DNA of 17,484 nt from Methanoregula sp. (lineage in GTDB: Archaea; Halobacteriota; Methanomicrobia; Methanomicrobiales; Methanospirillaceae), in contig DUHF01000170.1 in assembly GCA_013331015.1 (NCBI GenBank), positions 1 through 17,484 of the forward strand, read 5' to 3'. Shown here in pieces: positions 7,510-14,891 of this stretch. The position numbers were made by a program, and so were the translations under genes. Within the stretch, counting starts at the first letter, position 1. Every line of letters starts with the position of its first letter. The notes below the pieces were generated by a model that made no database searches, was not told the origin of the DNA, and was given only the letters and a program-made list of their open reading frames with translations.

Positions 7510-8123
7510 ATAAGACTCCTTAATCGTTTATTACTCGATGATTGGCCATGTTCATCGCATGGCAGAAGCGGTTGCCGGGGGAGCCCGGGAAATCCCGGGA
7601 ACAGAAGTCCTTTTGCGCCGCGTCCCGGAAACACTCCCGCAGGCAGTTCTTGAGAAGACCGGGGCTTCCGGATTCCAGAAGAGATTTTGCTCATGTGCCG
7701 GTCTGTACACCAGACGAACTCACAGAAGCCGATGCCGTAATTTTTGGCACCCCCACCCGGTTTGGGAATATGTGCGGGCAGATGCGCCAGTTTTTTGATG
7801 CCACGGGAGACATCTGGAAAGCCGGTGCACTGGTCGGTAAAGTCGGGAGCGTCTTTACGAGCTCGGCAACCCGGCATGGGGGGCAGGAATCAACGATCCT
7901 GATCGTTCATATAACCCTGCTCCATCATGGCATGATCATCGCCGGGCTCCCCCGCACATTCAAAGGGCAGTTACGGATCGATGAGATGACCGGCTGCTCC
8001 CCGTACGGGGCCTCCACCATTGCCGGAAACGACAGGAGCCACCGACCGGACGAGACCGAGCTGGCCGGCGCACGGTTCCAGGGAAGATACGTTGCGCAGA
8101 TCGCAGCAAAACCGGCAGCGTAA
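7510..8123 (+). pseudogene. wrbA: Frameshifted WrbA-type flavodoxin (NAD(P)H:quinone oxidoreductase)
   Basis: Two overlapping frames together rebuild a WrbA-like protein of about 200 residues. The first runs from IVYYSMIGHVHRMAEAVA at 7523 to about 7680 (TEVLLRRVPETLP). The second, shifted by one base, runs from DFAHVPVCTPDEL at 7683 through IFGTPTRFGNMCGQMRQF, VGSVFTSSATRHGGQ, MTGCSPYGASTIAG and ELAGARFQGRYVAQIAAK to the TAA at 8121-8123. The start is also damaged: the expected initiator reads ATA at 7510, and one extra A near 7522 puts the next residues out of frame. WrbA reduces quinones by two electrons using FMN. Conserved FMN-site segments survive, so decay is recent. A sequencing error could explain one shift but not also the lost start. 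Confidence 0.85.
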
Positions 8124-8145
8124 TCTTCTCCCTCATTTTCCCGGG

Positions 8146-8153
8146 CTTTAAAA
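8146..8153 (+). promoter_or_regulatory. Probable TATA box of the malic enzyme gene
   Basis: CTTTAAAA followed by an A-run lies about 75-80 bases before the chosen ATG at 8228. Transcription would then start near 8178, leaving a leader of about 50 bases. This argues against the earlier in-frame ATG at 8159, which would lie upstream of the RNA start. Confidence 0.45.
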
Positions 8154-8227
8154 AAAACATGGTTGTTTTGGAAGACCATCAGGTTCATTGCCCGGGCCGG
8201 CTATCTGACGTACTAAGGAAGCATTTC

Positions 8228-9445
8228 ATGGTATTTGCACCGGGCAGCAGCAGTATCTATGCGGAATCCCTTGCACTCCATGCAAAGTACAAGGGCAAGC
8301 TGGGCATCCGGAAAAAAGTTGCACTCCGGACCCGCGACGATCTTTCCCGGGTATACACCCCCGGGGTAACAGCAGTCTGCCGGGAGATTGCAAAAAACCC
8401 CGACCTTGCCTACCGCTATACGCTCAAATCCAACACCATCGCCATCGTTTCGGACGGTTCTGCAGTTCTTGGCCTTGGAAATATCGGGGGCTATGCCGCG
8501 ATCCCGGTCATGGAAGGAAAAGCGATCCTGTTCAAGGTATTTGCCGGTGTGGACGCGTTTCCCATCTGTTTTGAGAACTACGAGACTGACTTTGCCGACC
8601 AGGTCCGGAACATCGCCCCGGTCTTTGGCGGCATCAACCTCGAGGACATTGCCGCACCGAAATGCTTTGAGGTGGAAGATGCGCTGCAGGATCTCGGCAT
8701 CCCGGTCATGCACGACGACCAGCACGGCACCGCAGTCGTTGTCCTTGCAGCGCTCCTCAATGCCTGCCGGGTGACCGACCGGAAGTTCTCCGATCTCAAC
8801 ATCGTTATCTGCGGTGCCGGGGCAGCCGGTTTTGCCATCAGCCGGCTCCTCAAGTGCATCGGGTACGACCCAAATGTCTGCACGATGGTCAACGAGATCG
8901 TTGTCTGTGATACGAAAGGGACCATCTTCCGGGGCAGGCAGGGGTTGTACCAGAACAAGTACAAGTTTATCCTTGCCGAAGAGACCAACCGGCCGGCGCT
9001 TGCCGGCTCGCTTGCGGATGCCATGATCGGCGCCGACGTGGTTATCGGGGTGTCGGGCCCGGGAATCATATCAGAATCGATGGTCCGGTCTATGGCAAAA
9101 GATCCCATCGTCTTTGCCATGGCAAACCCGGTGCCGGAGATCCTGCCGGAACTGGCACAGCATGCCGGCGCAGGCGTGGTCGGTACCGGCAGGAGCGACT
9201 ATCCCAACCAGATCAACAACGTTCTCGCCTTCCCGGGAATATTCCGGGGAGCGCTCGATGCCCGGGCAACCCGGATCTCCGATGAGATGAAGATCTCCGC
9301 AGCCCATGCCATCGCCGATTATGTACAAAAACCCCGGCGCGCACGCATCCTCCCCAACATCCTTGACAAAGGGGTTACCCGTGCTGTTGCAAAGGCGGTC
9401 AGGGAAGCCGCAGTCCGGAGCGGGTGCAGCCGCACAATCCCGTAA
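8228..9445 (+). CDS. Malic enzyme (malate dehydrogenase, oxaloacetate-decarboxylating)
   Basis: From the ATG at 8228 the protein has 405 residues, the usual length of the short prokaryotic malic enzymes. The N-terminal catalytic domain shows the active-site Tyr in RVYTPGV (about 43), SDGSAVLGLGNIG (75-87), the lysine of MEGKAILFK (98), the metal ligands in INLEDI (136-141) and DDQHGTA (163-169). The Rossmann domain has the GAGAAG nucleotide loop (196-201), then NPVPEI and SDYPNQINNVLAFPGIFRGA. The enzyme converts malate to pyruvate and CO2 with reduction of NAD(P). In a methanogen with an incomplete TCA pathway it could link C4 acids and pyruvate. A weak AAGGAAG sequence precedes the start. 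It is transcribed alone, converging on the thioredoxin-like gene. Confidence 0.94.
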   Translation: MVFAPGSSSIYAESLALHAKYKGKLGIRKKVALRTRDDLSRVYTPGVTAVCREIAKNPDLAYRYTLKSNTIAIVSDGSAVLGLGNIGGYAAIPVMEGKAILFKVFAGVDAFPICFENYETDFADQVRNIAPVFGGINLEDIAAPKCFEVEDALQDLGIPVMHDDQHGTAVVVLAALLNACRVTDRKFSDLNIVICGAGAAGFAISRLLKCIGYDPNVCTMVNEIVVCDTKGTIFRGRQGLYQNKYKFILAEETNRPALAGSLADAMIGADVVIGVSGPGIISESMVRSMAKDPIVFAMANPVPEILPELAQHAGAGVVGTGRSDYPNQINNVLAFPGIFRGALDARATRISDEMKISAAHAIADYVQKPRRARILPNILDKGVTRAVAKAVREAAVRSGCSRTIP

Positions 9446-9529
9446 TGATTGACGGGGCGCCATGGGACGGCAATCCGGGTGCCGGAACGGTCCCGTTCGG
9501 TGTTCCCGGTGCAGAAACCGGGCTCCCCG

Positions 9530-9988
9530 TCACCCGTAGCCGGTGATCTCGTAATCGATGGCAGTCGAGTTCTTTGCACATTCCTTCCCGTGAAGAAGAA
9601 CCTCCTCGATGGTCTTCTTTACAAGAGCCGGGTAGACTGCCCCCACCATCTGCCGGATAAGTTTTTTGCTGCAGAAGAACGCAAACGTGGGCGTGCTCCG
9701 GATCCCGTACCGTTCCGCCGTCCAGGGATTGGCGATGATATTGATCTTCACAAATACAACCACATCCCGGTACTCTCCGGCAAAATTTTGGAAATAGGGC
9801 TCCATCTGGTGGCAGAACGCACAGGTGGGCGAGTAGAACATCACCGCAACCGGCCGGGCTTCTGACTCCACCCCCCGTTCCCAGGTGAGATCTGTCACTT
9901 CCAGAAGGACTGCCGGAAGTTCTGTTGCCGCTGCTTCCTCTGAAAGCGTCCGGTCATCGCCACCGGCTGCCGGTCTTTTCTCTTCCAT
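9530..9988 (-). CDS. Thioredoxin-fold protein
   Basis: The ATG at 9988 gives a 152-residue protein. The alternative start at 10027 is TTG and would lie upstream of or within the probable TATA box, so it is rejected. The first 40 residues are polar and have no signal peptide, so the protein is probably cytoplasmic. The thioredoxin core follows: VMFYSPTCAFCHQM with the redox pair CAFC at about 56-59, VVVFVKINI, and the cis-proline in IRSTPTFAFF at about 100. The active site CAFC differs from the classical CGPC, so redox potential and partner are likely different. A late Cys (ECAKN) is near the C-terminus. The gene is divergent from the DNA polymerase cassette and may share its promoter region. 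Confidence 0.88.
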   Translation of the reverse strand: MEEKRPAAGGDDRTLSEEAAATELPAVLLEVTDLTWERGVESEARPVAVMFYSPTCAFCHQMEPYFQNFAGEYRDVVVFVKINIIANPWTAERYGIRSTPTFAFFCSKKLIRQMVGAVYPALVKKTIEEVLLHGKECAKNSTAIDYEITGYG

Positions 9989-10025
9989 ACACGTACCCCG
10001 GTGCAGTGATAGGAATATCCCTTCC

Positions 10026-10033
10026 AATATAGT
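10026..10033. promoter_or_regulatory. AT-rich TATA-like element between divergent genes
   Basis: AATATAGT is the only AT-rich element in the 122-bp gap between the thioredoxin-like gene (minus) and the polymerase cassette (plus). On the minus strand it lies about 38-45 bases before the ATG at 9988, giving a leader of about 12 bases. On the plus strand it lies about 80 bases before the ATG at 10111. It may serve either or both. Confidence 0.35.
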
Positions 10034-10110
10034 TTGTGCCGGACCTGTGCCACTTTCACCCCCCGCAGGCCGGCCCTTTTTCCCCCCGCGTACAGCAGGG
10101 ATCCGGTGCT

Positions 10111-10635
10111 ATGCAGATCAGGCTCCGCCCCGGCATAACCCTCCGCCAGGGCACATTCTCGGCAGTGATCGCCCCGGAACGAGTGATCCTGGCAGCGCTC
10201 AACAACAATCCCGAGCTTGAGCGTTTCCTCTTCCTCTTTGTCTGCGGGAACTACTCCCGGCTCATCTCGCATATTGGCAGGTCGGCATCCAGTTTCGAAG
10301 TCCGCCGCCCGTTCACCGCCGACCAGTTCCTTTCCGTGATCCGCGAGGCGGGCCACACCATCATCTTCATCGAGCACGATCCGTCCCTTTTCGAAACGGC
10401 AGAACGGCTTCTCGAACCGGCCGGGTCTGCCCTCAAGGAGGCCGGCCATGAAGCGCTCGTGGTCCTGTACGCCCCTGCAATGGACCGGCCGTTTGCCGCA
10501 CTGGCCCGGCAGGCAGACCGGGTGATCGAGATCGTGAACCCCGGTGAGCCGGACCCGCGTCAGCGCATGGCAGCCGGCCGAAGCGGGCGCCGGGGCGATG
10601 GCCGGCCGCAGGCACAGACCATGCTCGAGGTGTAG
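10111..10635 (+). CDS. Unknown protein, possibly a RecA-like fold without P-loop, in the PolB2-like operon
   Basis: The ATG at 10111 gives a 174-residue protein; no in-frame ATG lies further upstream. I do not recognise a named family. Alternating hydrophobic strands and helices suggest an alpha/beta fold: RFLFLFVCGN at about 38-47, RRPFTADQFLSVI at 65-77, TIIFIEHDPSLFETAE at 83-98 and ALVVLYAP at 115-122. The IIFIEHD strand resembles a Walker B strand and RRPFTADQFLSVI recalls RadA/RecA paralogues, but there is no GxxxxGK(S/T). The last 30 residues are Arg/Gly/Gln-rich and probably disordered, ending in TMLEV. It precedes the 80-residue gene by 4 bp and so belongs to the polymerase operon. 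A degenerate RecA-like (ImuA-like) accessory is an inference from fold and context. Confidence 0.75.
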   Translation: MQIRLRPGITLRQGTFSAVIAPERVILAALNNNPELERFLFLFVCGNYSRLISHIGRSASSFEVRRPFTADQFLSVIREAGHTIIFIEHDPSLFETAERLLEPAGSALKEAGHEALVVLYAPAMDRPFAALARQADRVIEIVNPGEPDPRQRMAAGRSGRRGDGRPQAQTMLEV

Positions 10636-10639
10636 CAGG

Positions 10640-10882
10640 ATGGGAAGAAGTTTTCTGAGTGTCCGGCTCGGGGTGCGATCCCTCGCAGAGCGCTGGGAAC
10701 GGGTGACAAAGAGACTGGACCGGGATAACCGTGCCCCTGCAAAACGGCTGACCGGCCTTGCAAAGAACCATTCCAGTGAGGCCTTCTTCGGGTGCGACAA
10801 CCCGCTTGAGGCGATGGTCTTCTCGGCACTTCTTGAGATCCGCAGGAACCAGGACCCGGAGGATGATGATGTGGATCCTTGA
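10640..10882 (+). CDS. Small charged protein between the accessory gene and the DNA polymerase
   Basis: The frame from ATG 10640 encodes 80 residues. It starts 4 bp after the previous stop (with AGCAGGATG around the start) and overlaps the polymerase start by 14 bases, so translation is probably coupled. The N-terminal two thirds is basic and probably helical (SVRLGVRSLAERWERVTKRL, then APAKRLTGL). The C-terminal end is acidic (NQDPEDDDVDP). There is no cysteine cluster and only one Cys. The basic helices may bind nucleic acid or the polymerase, but this is inference. I do not recognise the family. The tight operon position and GC-rich codon use like its neighbours support a real gene. Confidence 0.72.
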   Translation: MGRSFLSVRLGVRSLAERWERVTKRLDRDNRAPAKRLTGLAKNHSSEAFFGCDNPLEAMVFSALLEIRRNQDPEDDDVDP

Positions 10883-12902
10883 CACGGCATACCGGGATGG
10901 CGTGGACCTCTGGTGCCGGGACCGGAACGGGAGCGTGACCCGAAAACACGTTGCCTATGACCCGCCGTTTTACCTCCACCTTCCCGACCCGGCCGCCCAC
11001 CACGAGATGCTGGATGTGCTGGAAGCAGAGTTTGGCGCAGCGCCCTGCACCTTCCGGACGCTCTTTTCAGAACTCGAAGGCTTCAGCGTGCACGGGAGTC
11101 GCCAGCTTGCAGAACAGGTCGAGCAGCAGACCAGGTTCGATGCACGGCTCTTCAACGTGGATGTGCGGCGCGACCAGCAGTTCATGGCAGAGCAGGGCAT
11201 CTTCCCGTGCGGCGACGATTACGGTTCGCGGTTTACGCCGGATCTCTCCTTTGACCTCCGGCAGGTAGAGATCCGTATCCCTGATGATCCGGCCCGCACA
11301 CCGCTCTGCACGGAAGCTGAAGTGACCGGTGATCGCACAGAACGGTTGCACGGCCCGGGCGATACCGTTGTTGCAGACCTCTTCGGGCTGGTCGAATCCA
11401 TCGATCCGGACGTGATCCTGATGTCCCATGCCGATGCATGGCTGCCGCAGTTCCGGGCATTTGCACACAAAAACGGGCTGGAGATGCCGTTTTCCCGGAA
11501 CGGGAAGTACCGGCAGATGAGTTCCCGGTCCTACTGGAGTTACGGCCGGATGGAGCACAAGGAGGCAGCGCTCATTCCGGACGGGCGGGTGCTCATCGAT
11601 ACCGATCAGTCGTTCGTGTACCGCGAAGGGGGGCTTTTTGGAGTCCTGATGGCGTCCCGGCTCTCGGGGCTCTCCCCAAACCTTGCCGCGCGGTTCACCC
11701 CGGGAACGCTCATCAGCAGCTACGAGGTATACGAGGCAGTGAAACGAGGGATCGTGGTGCCGTTCCGGAAGGCTGATGCGGAGACGGTGCGGAAACTTAC
11801 CGATCTCCGGGCGGCTGACCGGGGCGGGATGATGTTCCAGCCCGAGCCGGGAATCTTCGAAAACGTGGATGAAATCGATTTCACCTCCATGTATCCCTCA
11901 ATTATCGTTAAGTACAACCTCTCGCCAGAGACGCTCGACAACTTGGGCTGCGAGGGTTTCCTCCCCGCAGTGCTGGCACCGGTGGTCTCCCTGCGCAAGG
12001 AGACCAAGAGGAGGAAACACAACGAGGCCCGGTATGCCGGTATCGACACGCTGCTCAAGTGGATGCTCGTCACCTGTTTTGGGTATACCGGGTACAAGAA
12101 TGCCAAATTCGGCAGGATCGAAGTCCACGAAGCCATCACTGCCCGATCGCGGGAGATCCTGATCCAGACAAAGGACCTTGCCGAGTCCATGGGTTTTACG
12201 GTGCTGCACGGCATCGTCGACTGCCTCTGGGTGCAGGGATCGCCAGTTGAAGAATTGCAGCAGCGTATCGGAGAAGTGACCGGGCTTTGGGCCGAGTGTG
12301 AGCACTTCGACTGGATCGTCTTTCTGCCACTCAATGACGGGTTTGGCGCATACAACCGGTATTACGGCCGGCTTTTTGACGGGAGCATGAAAGTGCGGGG
12401 GATTGCTGCACGGCGGCATGACACGCCGGATTATATCCGCACAATGCAGCAGGAGATGTTTGAGATAATGCAGGAAGAACGGACCGCGGCCGGACTCGCA
12501 ACGGTCAGGGACCGGGTCCGCGGGATATACGTAACTGCCCTGCAGGAACTCCCGCACGCTGATCCCCGCTCGCTTGCGATCAGCCGGAGGATCAGCCGTA
12601 CCCGCTACACCCACCGCTGCCTGGAGGGAGCTGCTGTGCAGGCATACCGTGACTGCGGCGTGGAGGTTGCGCCGGGCATGAAGATCAGCTACGTTATCCG
12701 GGATGCCCGCAGGTACCAGGTGGATCCTGAATGGAGTGCTGAAACATTCGATATCCCGTACTACCGTTCGCTCATGGAGAAGGCGTGGAACGACATCGCG
12801 TATGCCTTTGGCGGGGGCGGAAGGCAGCCGGAGTGGGTGGTGCAACGGGAACTTGTCGCCCCGGACCCTGCCTCCTCTCCGGCCCGGGTGCCGCAGGGCT
12901 GA
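10869..12902 (+). CDS. Divergent B-family DNA polymerase (PolB2-like)
   Basis: Start ATG 10869 lies 6 bases after GGAGG; two in-frame ATGs just before it are less well spaced. The 677-residue protein has polymerase motif A EIDFTSMYPSIIVKYNLSPE (Asp337), the finger basic stretch SLRKETKRRK, and a motif B-like LLKWMLVTCFGYTGYKNAKF (Lys397). Motif C is HGIVDCLWV at 447-455, where replicative enzymes have YGDTDSLFV: the first Asp is Ile, the second (Asp451) is kept. In the N-terminal half the exonuclease motif DxE reads DVR (98-100) and the other exo residues are not evident, so proofreading is probably absent. These are traits of archaeal PolB2, once thought inactive; Sulfolobus Dpo2 was later shown to act in damage-induced translesion synthesis. 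It is the last gene of a three-gene operon. Confidence 0.88.
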   Translation: MWILDTAYRDGVDLWCRDRNGSVTRKHVAYDPPFYLHLPDPAAHHEMLDVLEAEFGAAPCTFRTLFSELEGFSVHGSRQLAEQVEQQTRFDARLFNVDVRRDQQFMAEQGIFPCGDDYGSRFTPDLSFDLRQVEIRIPDDPARTPLCTEAEVTGDRTERLHGPGDTVVADLFGLVESIDPDVILMSHADAWLPQFRAFAHKNGLEMPFSRNGKYRQMSSRSYWSYGRMEHKEAALIPDGRVLIDTDQSFVYREGGLFGVLMASRLSGLSPNLAARFTPGTLISSYEVYEAVKRGIVVPFRKADAETVRKLTDLRAADRGGMMFQPEPGIFENVDEIDFTSMYPSIIVKYNLSPETLDNLGCEGFLPAVLAPVVSLRKETKRRKHNEARYAGIDTLLKWMLVTCFGYTGYKNAKFGRIEVHEAITARSREILIQTKDLAESMGFTVLHGIVDCLWVQGSPVEELQQRIGEVTGLWAECEHFDWIVFLPLNDGFGAYNRYYGRLFDGSMKVRGIAARRHDTPDYIRTMQQEMFEIMQEERTAAGLATVRDRVRGIYVTALQELPHADPRSLAISRRISRTRYTHRCLEGAAVQAYRDCGVEVAPGMKISYVIRDARRYQVDPEWSAETFDIPYYRSLMEKAWNDIAYAFGGGGRQPEWVVQRELVAPDPASSPARVPQG

Positions 12903-13009
12903 CTGGTATCCGGGCCGGTACTGCCCATTGAGCCGGAGTCCGGGTGAATGTTTCAATACCCGGTATCGTGTATCTCTACTACAGGAACAACTCCTGCGGA
13001 GCCAAGACA

Positions 13010-14440
13010 ATGGATATGAGAATCGGGGGCAAAGAAACCACATCGCCGGACGAGCGCTGGATAGAGGTTCTGAACCCGGCAACGGGCGAATCGATCGACC
13101 GGGTCCCGGCGGGTACAGCAGACGATCTTGCCCGGGCGGTTGAGGCGGCGGCAGCTGCCGGCGATGCATGGAAGAAACGCTCCATGCGGGAACGGGGAAT
13201 GGTCCTCTTCCATGCTGCGGCAAAGGTCCGGGAGCAGCACAAGGATCTTGCCCGGCTGCTCACCCTGGAACAGGGTAAGCCCATCCGGGAAGCGATCGAT
13301 GAGGTCCGCGGGTTTGCCAACATCCTTGAGTTCTATGCCGGCATCTCCGCACAGCCTTCCGGTGAAACCATCAGGCTCGGGGTGGCCGGGGACTGCATGG
13401 TAACCCGTGAGCCGCTTGGCGTCTGCGGGGCAATCATCCCGTGGAACATGCCGGTGCTCATCATGGGGTGGAAGGTCGGGCCGGCACTGCTTGCCGGAAA
13501 CACGATGGTCCTCAAACCGGCGTCGGATACCCCGTTGACCAACCTCCGGCTTGCAGGGGCCCTTGAGGAGGCCGGCCTTCCCTCAGGCGTCCTGAACGTG
13601 GTCACGGGCAGCGGCAGGGAAGTTGGCGAGGCACTGGTCACCCACCCGGAGGTCAGGAAGGTCTCCTTTACCGGCAACTGCACAACCGGGGCCCGGGTAC
13701 GCGAGCTTGCAGCGCCCCGGGGCAAGGAACTGATCCTTGAACTGGGGGGTTCAGACCCGATGATCGTCATGGACGATGCGGATATCGGAAGAGCGGTTGA
13801 GGGTGCCGTGCGGGGCCGGTTCTATAATGCCGGGCAGACCTGCACCGCGGTGAAACGGCTCATCGTTCACGAGAAGATTGCCCCCGCATTCACCCGCCTA
13901 CTCAAAGAGCGGGTCAGCGCCCTGACCGTGGGTAATGGTCTTGGTCCTAAAACCGATATGGGCCCCCTTGTCAGTGCTGCCCAGAGGGACCGGATCTCAC
14001 AGGCTGTGGAGCAGGTCCGGCAGAATAATGAGGGGACGATTCTTACGGGCGGGGGTATCCTCCGGGGAAAGGCATACGAGCCCGGCTTCTTCTACCACCC
14101 GACACTGGTGACCGGGGTTGTGCCAGGGAGCTGCCTTGTGCAGGAAGAGATCTTTGGTCCGGTCCTGCCGGTGATGACCGTTGCGGACCTTGACGCGGCA
14201 ATTGCTGCGGCAAACGCTACGCGGTTCGGACTTGGGGCTTCCGTCTGGACAAAAGATCTCGCTACGACACGGCGGGTCTTTGACGAAGTGCATGCCGGCA
14301 TCGTCTGGGTGAACCGGCACCTCACCGTCCCGCCCGAGATCCCCTTTGGCGGGATTGGGGAGAGCGGGTCTGGCCGGGAGAACGGCCACCATGCCGTGGA
14401 CCAGTACTCCCGGACAAAGACCCTCTTCCTCGGCTGGTAA
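13010..14440 (+). CDS. NAD(P)-dependent aldehyde dehydrogenase
   Basis: The ATG at 13010 follows GGAG by 8 bases and gives 476 residues, normal for the family; the longer frame from GTG 12944 adds a sequence unlike aldehyde dehydrogenases. Signatures: IIPWNMP with catalytic Asn at about 146, VLKPAS with the cofactor Lys at 169, FTGNCTTG for the nucleotide loop (220-227), ELGGSDP with the general base Glu 244, GQTCTAVKR with the nucleophile Cys 278, EEIFGPVLPV and PFGGIGESGSGRENG. The reaction oxidises an aldehyde to its acid. The sequence looks closer to succinate-semialdehyde or lactaldehyde dehydrogenases than to fatty-aldehyde enzymes. Lactaldehyde oxidation feeds F420 synthesis in methanogens, but I cannot fix the substrate. 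A gap of 107 bases separates it from the polymerase gene. Confidence 0.93.
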   Translation: MDMRIGGKETTSPDERWIEVLNPATGESIDRVPAGTADDLARAVEAAAAAGDAWKKRSMRERGMVLFHAAAKVREQHKDLARLLTLEQGKPIREAIDEVRGFANILEFYAGISAQPSGETIRLGVAGDCMVTREPLGVCGAIIPWNMPVLIMGWKVGPALLAGNTMVLKPASDTPLTNLRLAGALEEAGLPSGVLNVVTGSGREVGEALVTHPEVRKVSFTGNCTTGARVRELAAPRGKELILELGGSDPMIVMDDADIGRAVEGAVRGRFYNAGQTCTAVKRLIVHEKIAPAFTRLLKERVSALTVGNGLGPKTDMGPLVSAAQRDRISQAVEQVRQNNEGTILTGGGILRGKAYEPGFFYHPTLVTGVVPGSCLVQEEIFGPVLPVMTVADLDAAIAAANATRFGLGASVWTKDLATTRRVFDEVHAGIVWVNRHLTVPPEIPFGGIGESGSGRENGHHAVDQYSRTKTLFLGW

Positions 14441-14492
14441 ACCCTGCTCTTTGCAAACAGAAGAATGGGGTCTCGCCACCCCCCAAACCCCC

Positions 14493-14536
14493 GCGTTGTG
14501 ACGATTCCCTCCCCTGGAAGGGGCCCGGCACAACGC
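14493..14536. repeat. Nested hairpin downstream of aldehyde dehydrogenase
   Basis: GCGTTGTG at 14493-14500 is the exact reverse complement of CACAACGC at 14529-14536. Inside, CCCCT at 14511-14515 pairs with AGGGG at 14519-14523 around a three-base loop. It begins 53 bases after the aldehyde dehydrogenase stop and could act as a 3' end stabiliser, but no T-run follows. Confidence 0.6.
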
Positions 14537-14565
14537 CTCATCGGGTCGCGACCGGGCAAAAGGAG

Positions 14566-14587
14566 GTTTTCATGATTTCATGAAAAC
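14566..14587. repeat. Perfect 22-bp palindrome
   Basis: GTTTTCATGA at 14566-14575 is followed by TT and then its exact reverse complement TCATGAAAAC at 14578-14587. The short centre and the repeated TCATGA units look like a site for a dimeric DNA-binding protein rather than an RNA hairpin. No promoter of a known gene lies next to it. Confidence 0.6.
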
Positions 14588-14750
14588 TAAATGAGCGATC
14601 TCTCCCCACTCGTTGTCGTGAACAAAGTACCATTCATCGTCAACAATGGGAAAAATGTGCTATGATATTTTTTTACTCTGTAGAAACAGGCATGAACGTG
14701 TGTTCACACCCGAACGATGAAAATCAGGAGGATTGGACAAAGGGATGGTC

Positions 14751-14786
14751 CCCCGCCGCGAGGGCCCCTCACGGGGCACGGCGGGG
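14751..14786. repeat. Long GC-rich nested hairpin
   Basis: CCCCGCCG at 14751-14758 pairs perfectly with CGGCGGGG at 14779-14786. Inside, GCCCC at 14764-14768 pairs with GGGGC at 14773-14777 around the loop TCAC. A further weaker pair, GCCGCCG at 14821-14827 and CGGCGGC at 14847-14853, follows. Confidence 0.6.
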
Positions 14787-14871
14787 CAAAATTACCGTAC
14801 AAGGAATACCGCTCATTGAAGCCGCCGCACAGGCGCCCTTTTTGGTCGGCGGCAAGTATCTTAAAGGGGGT

Positions 14872-14891
14872 ATGGGGGCATCAGCCCCCAT
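14872..14891. repeat. Perfect 8-bp hairpin with ATCA loop
   Basis: ATGGGGGC at 14872-14879, loop ATCA, and GCCCCCAT at 14884-14891 form a perfect stem. It lies 52 bases beyond the stop of the minus-strand surface-protein gene, so it could mark the 3' end of that message. Confidence 0.55.

Noticed and set aside
9895..10890. Minus-strand frame of 331 codons
   Set aside because: Antisense to the accessory genes of the polymerase operon, low-complexity composition and no motif.
11898..13223. Minus-strand frame of 441 codons
   Set aside because: It lies opposite the DNA polymerase and the aldehyde dehydrogenase start, is Pro/Arg/His-rich and shows no family motif: a GC-rich shadow.
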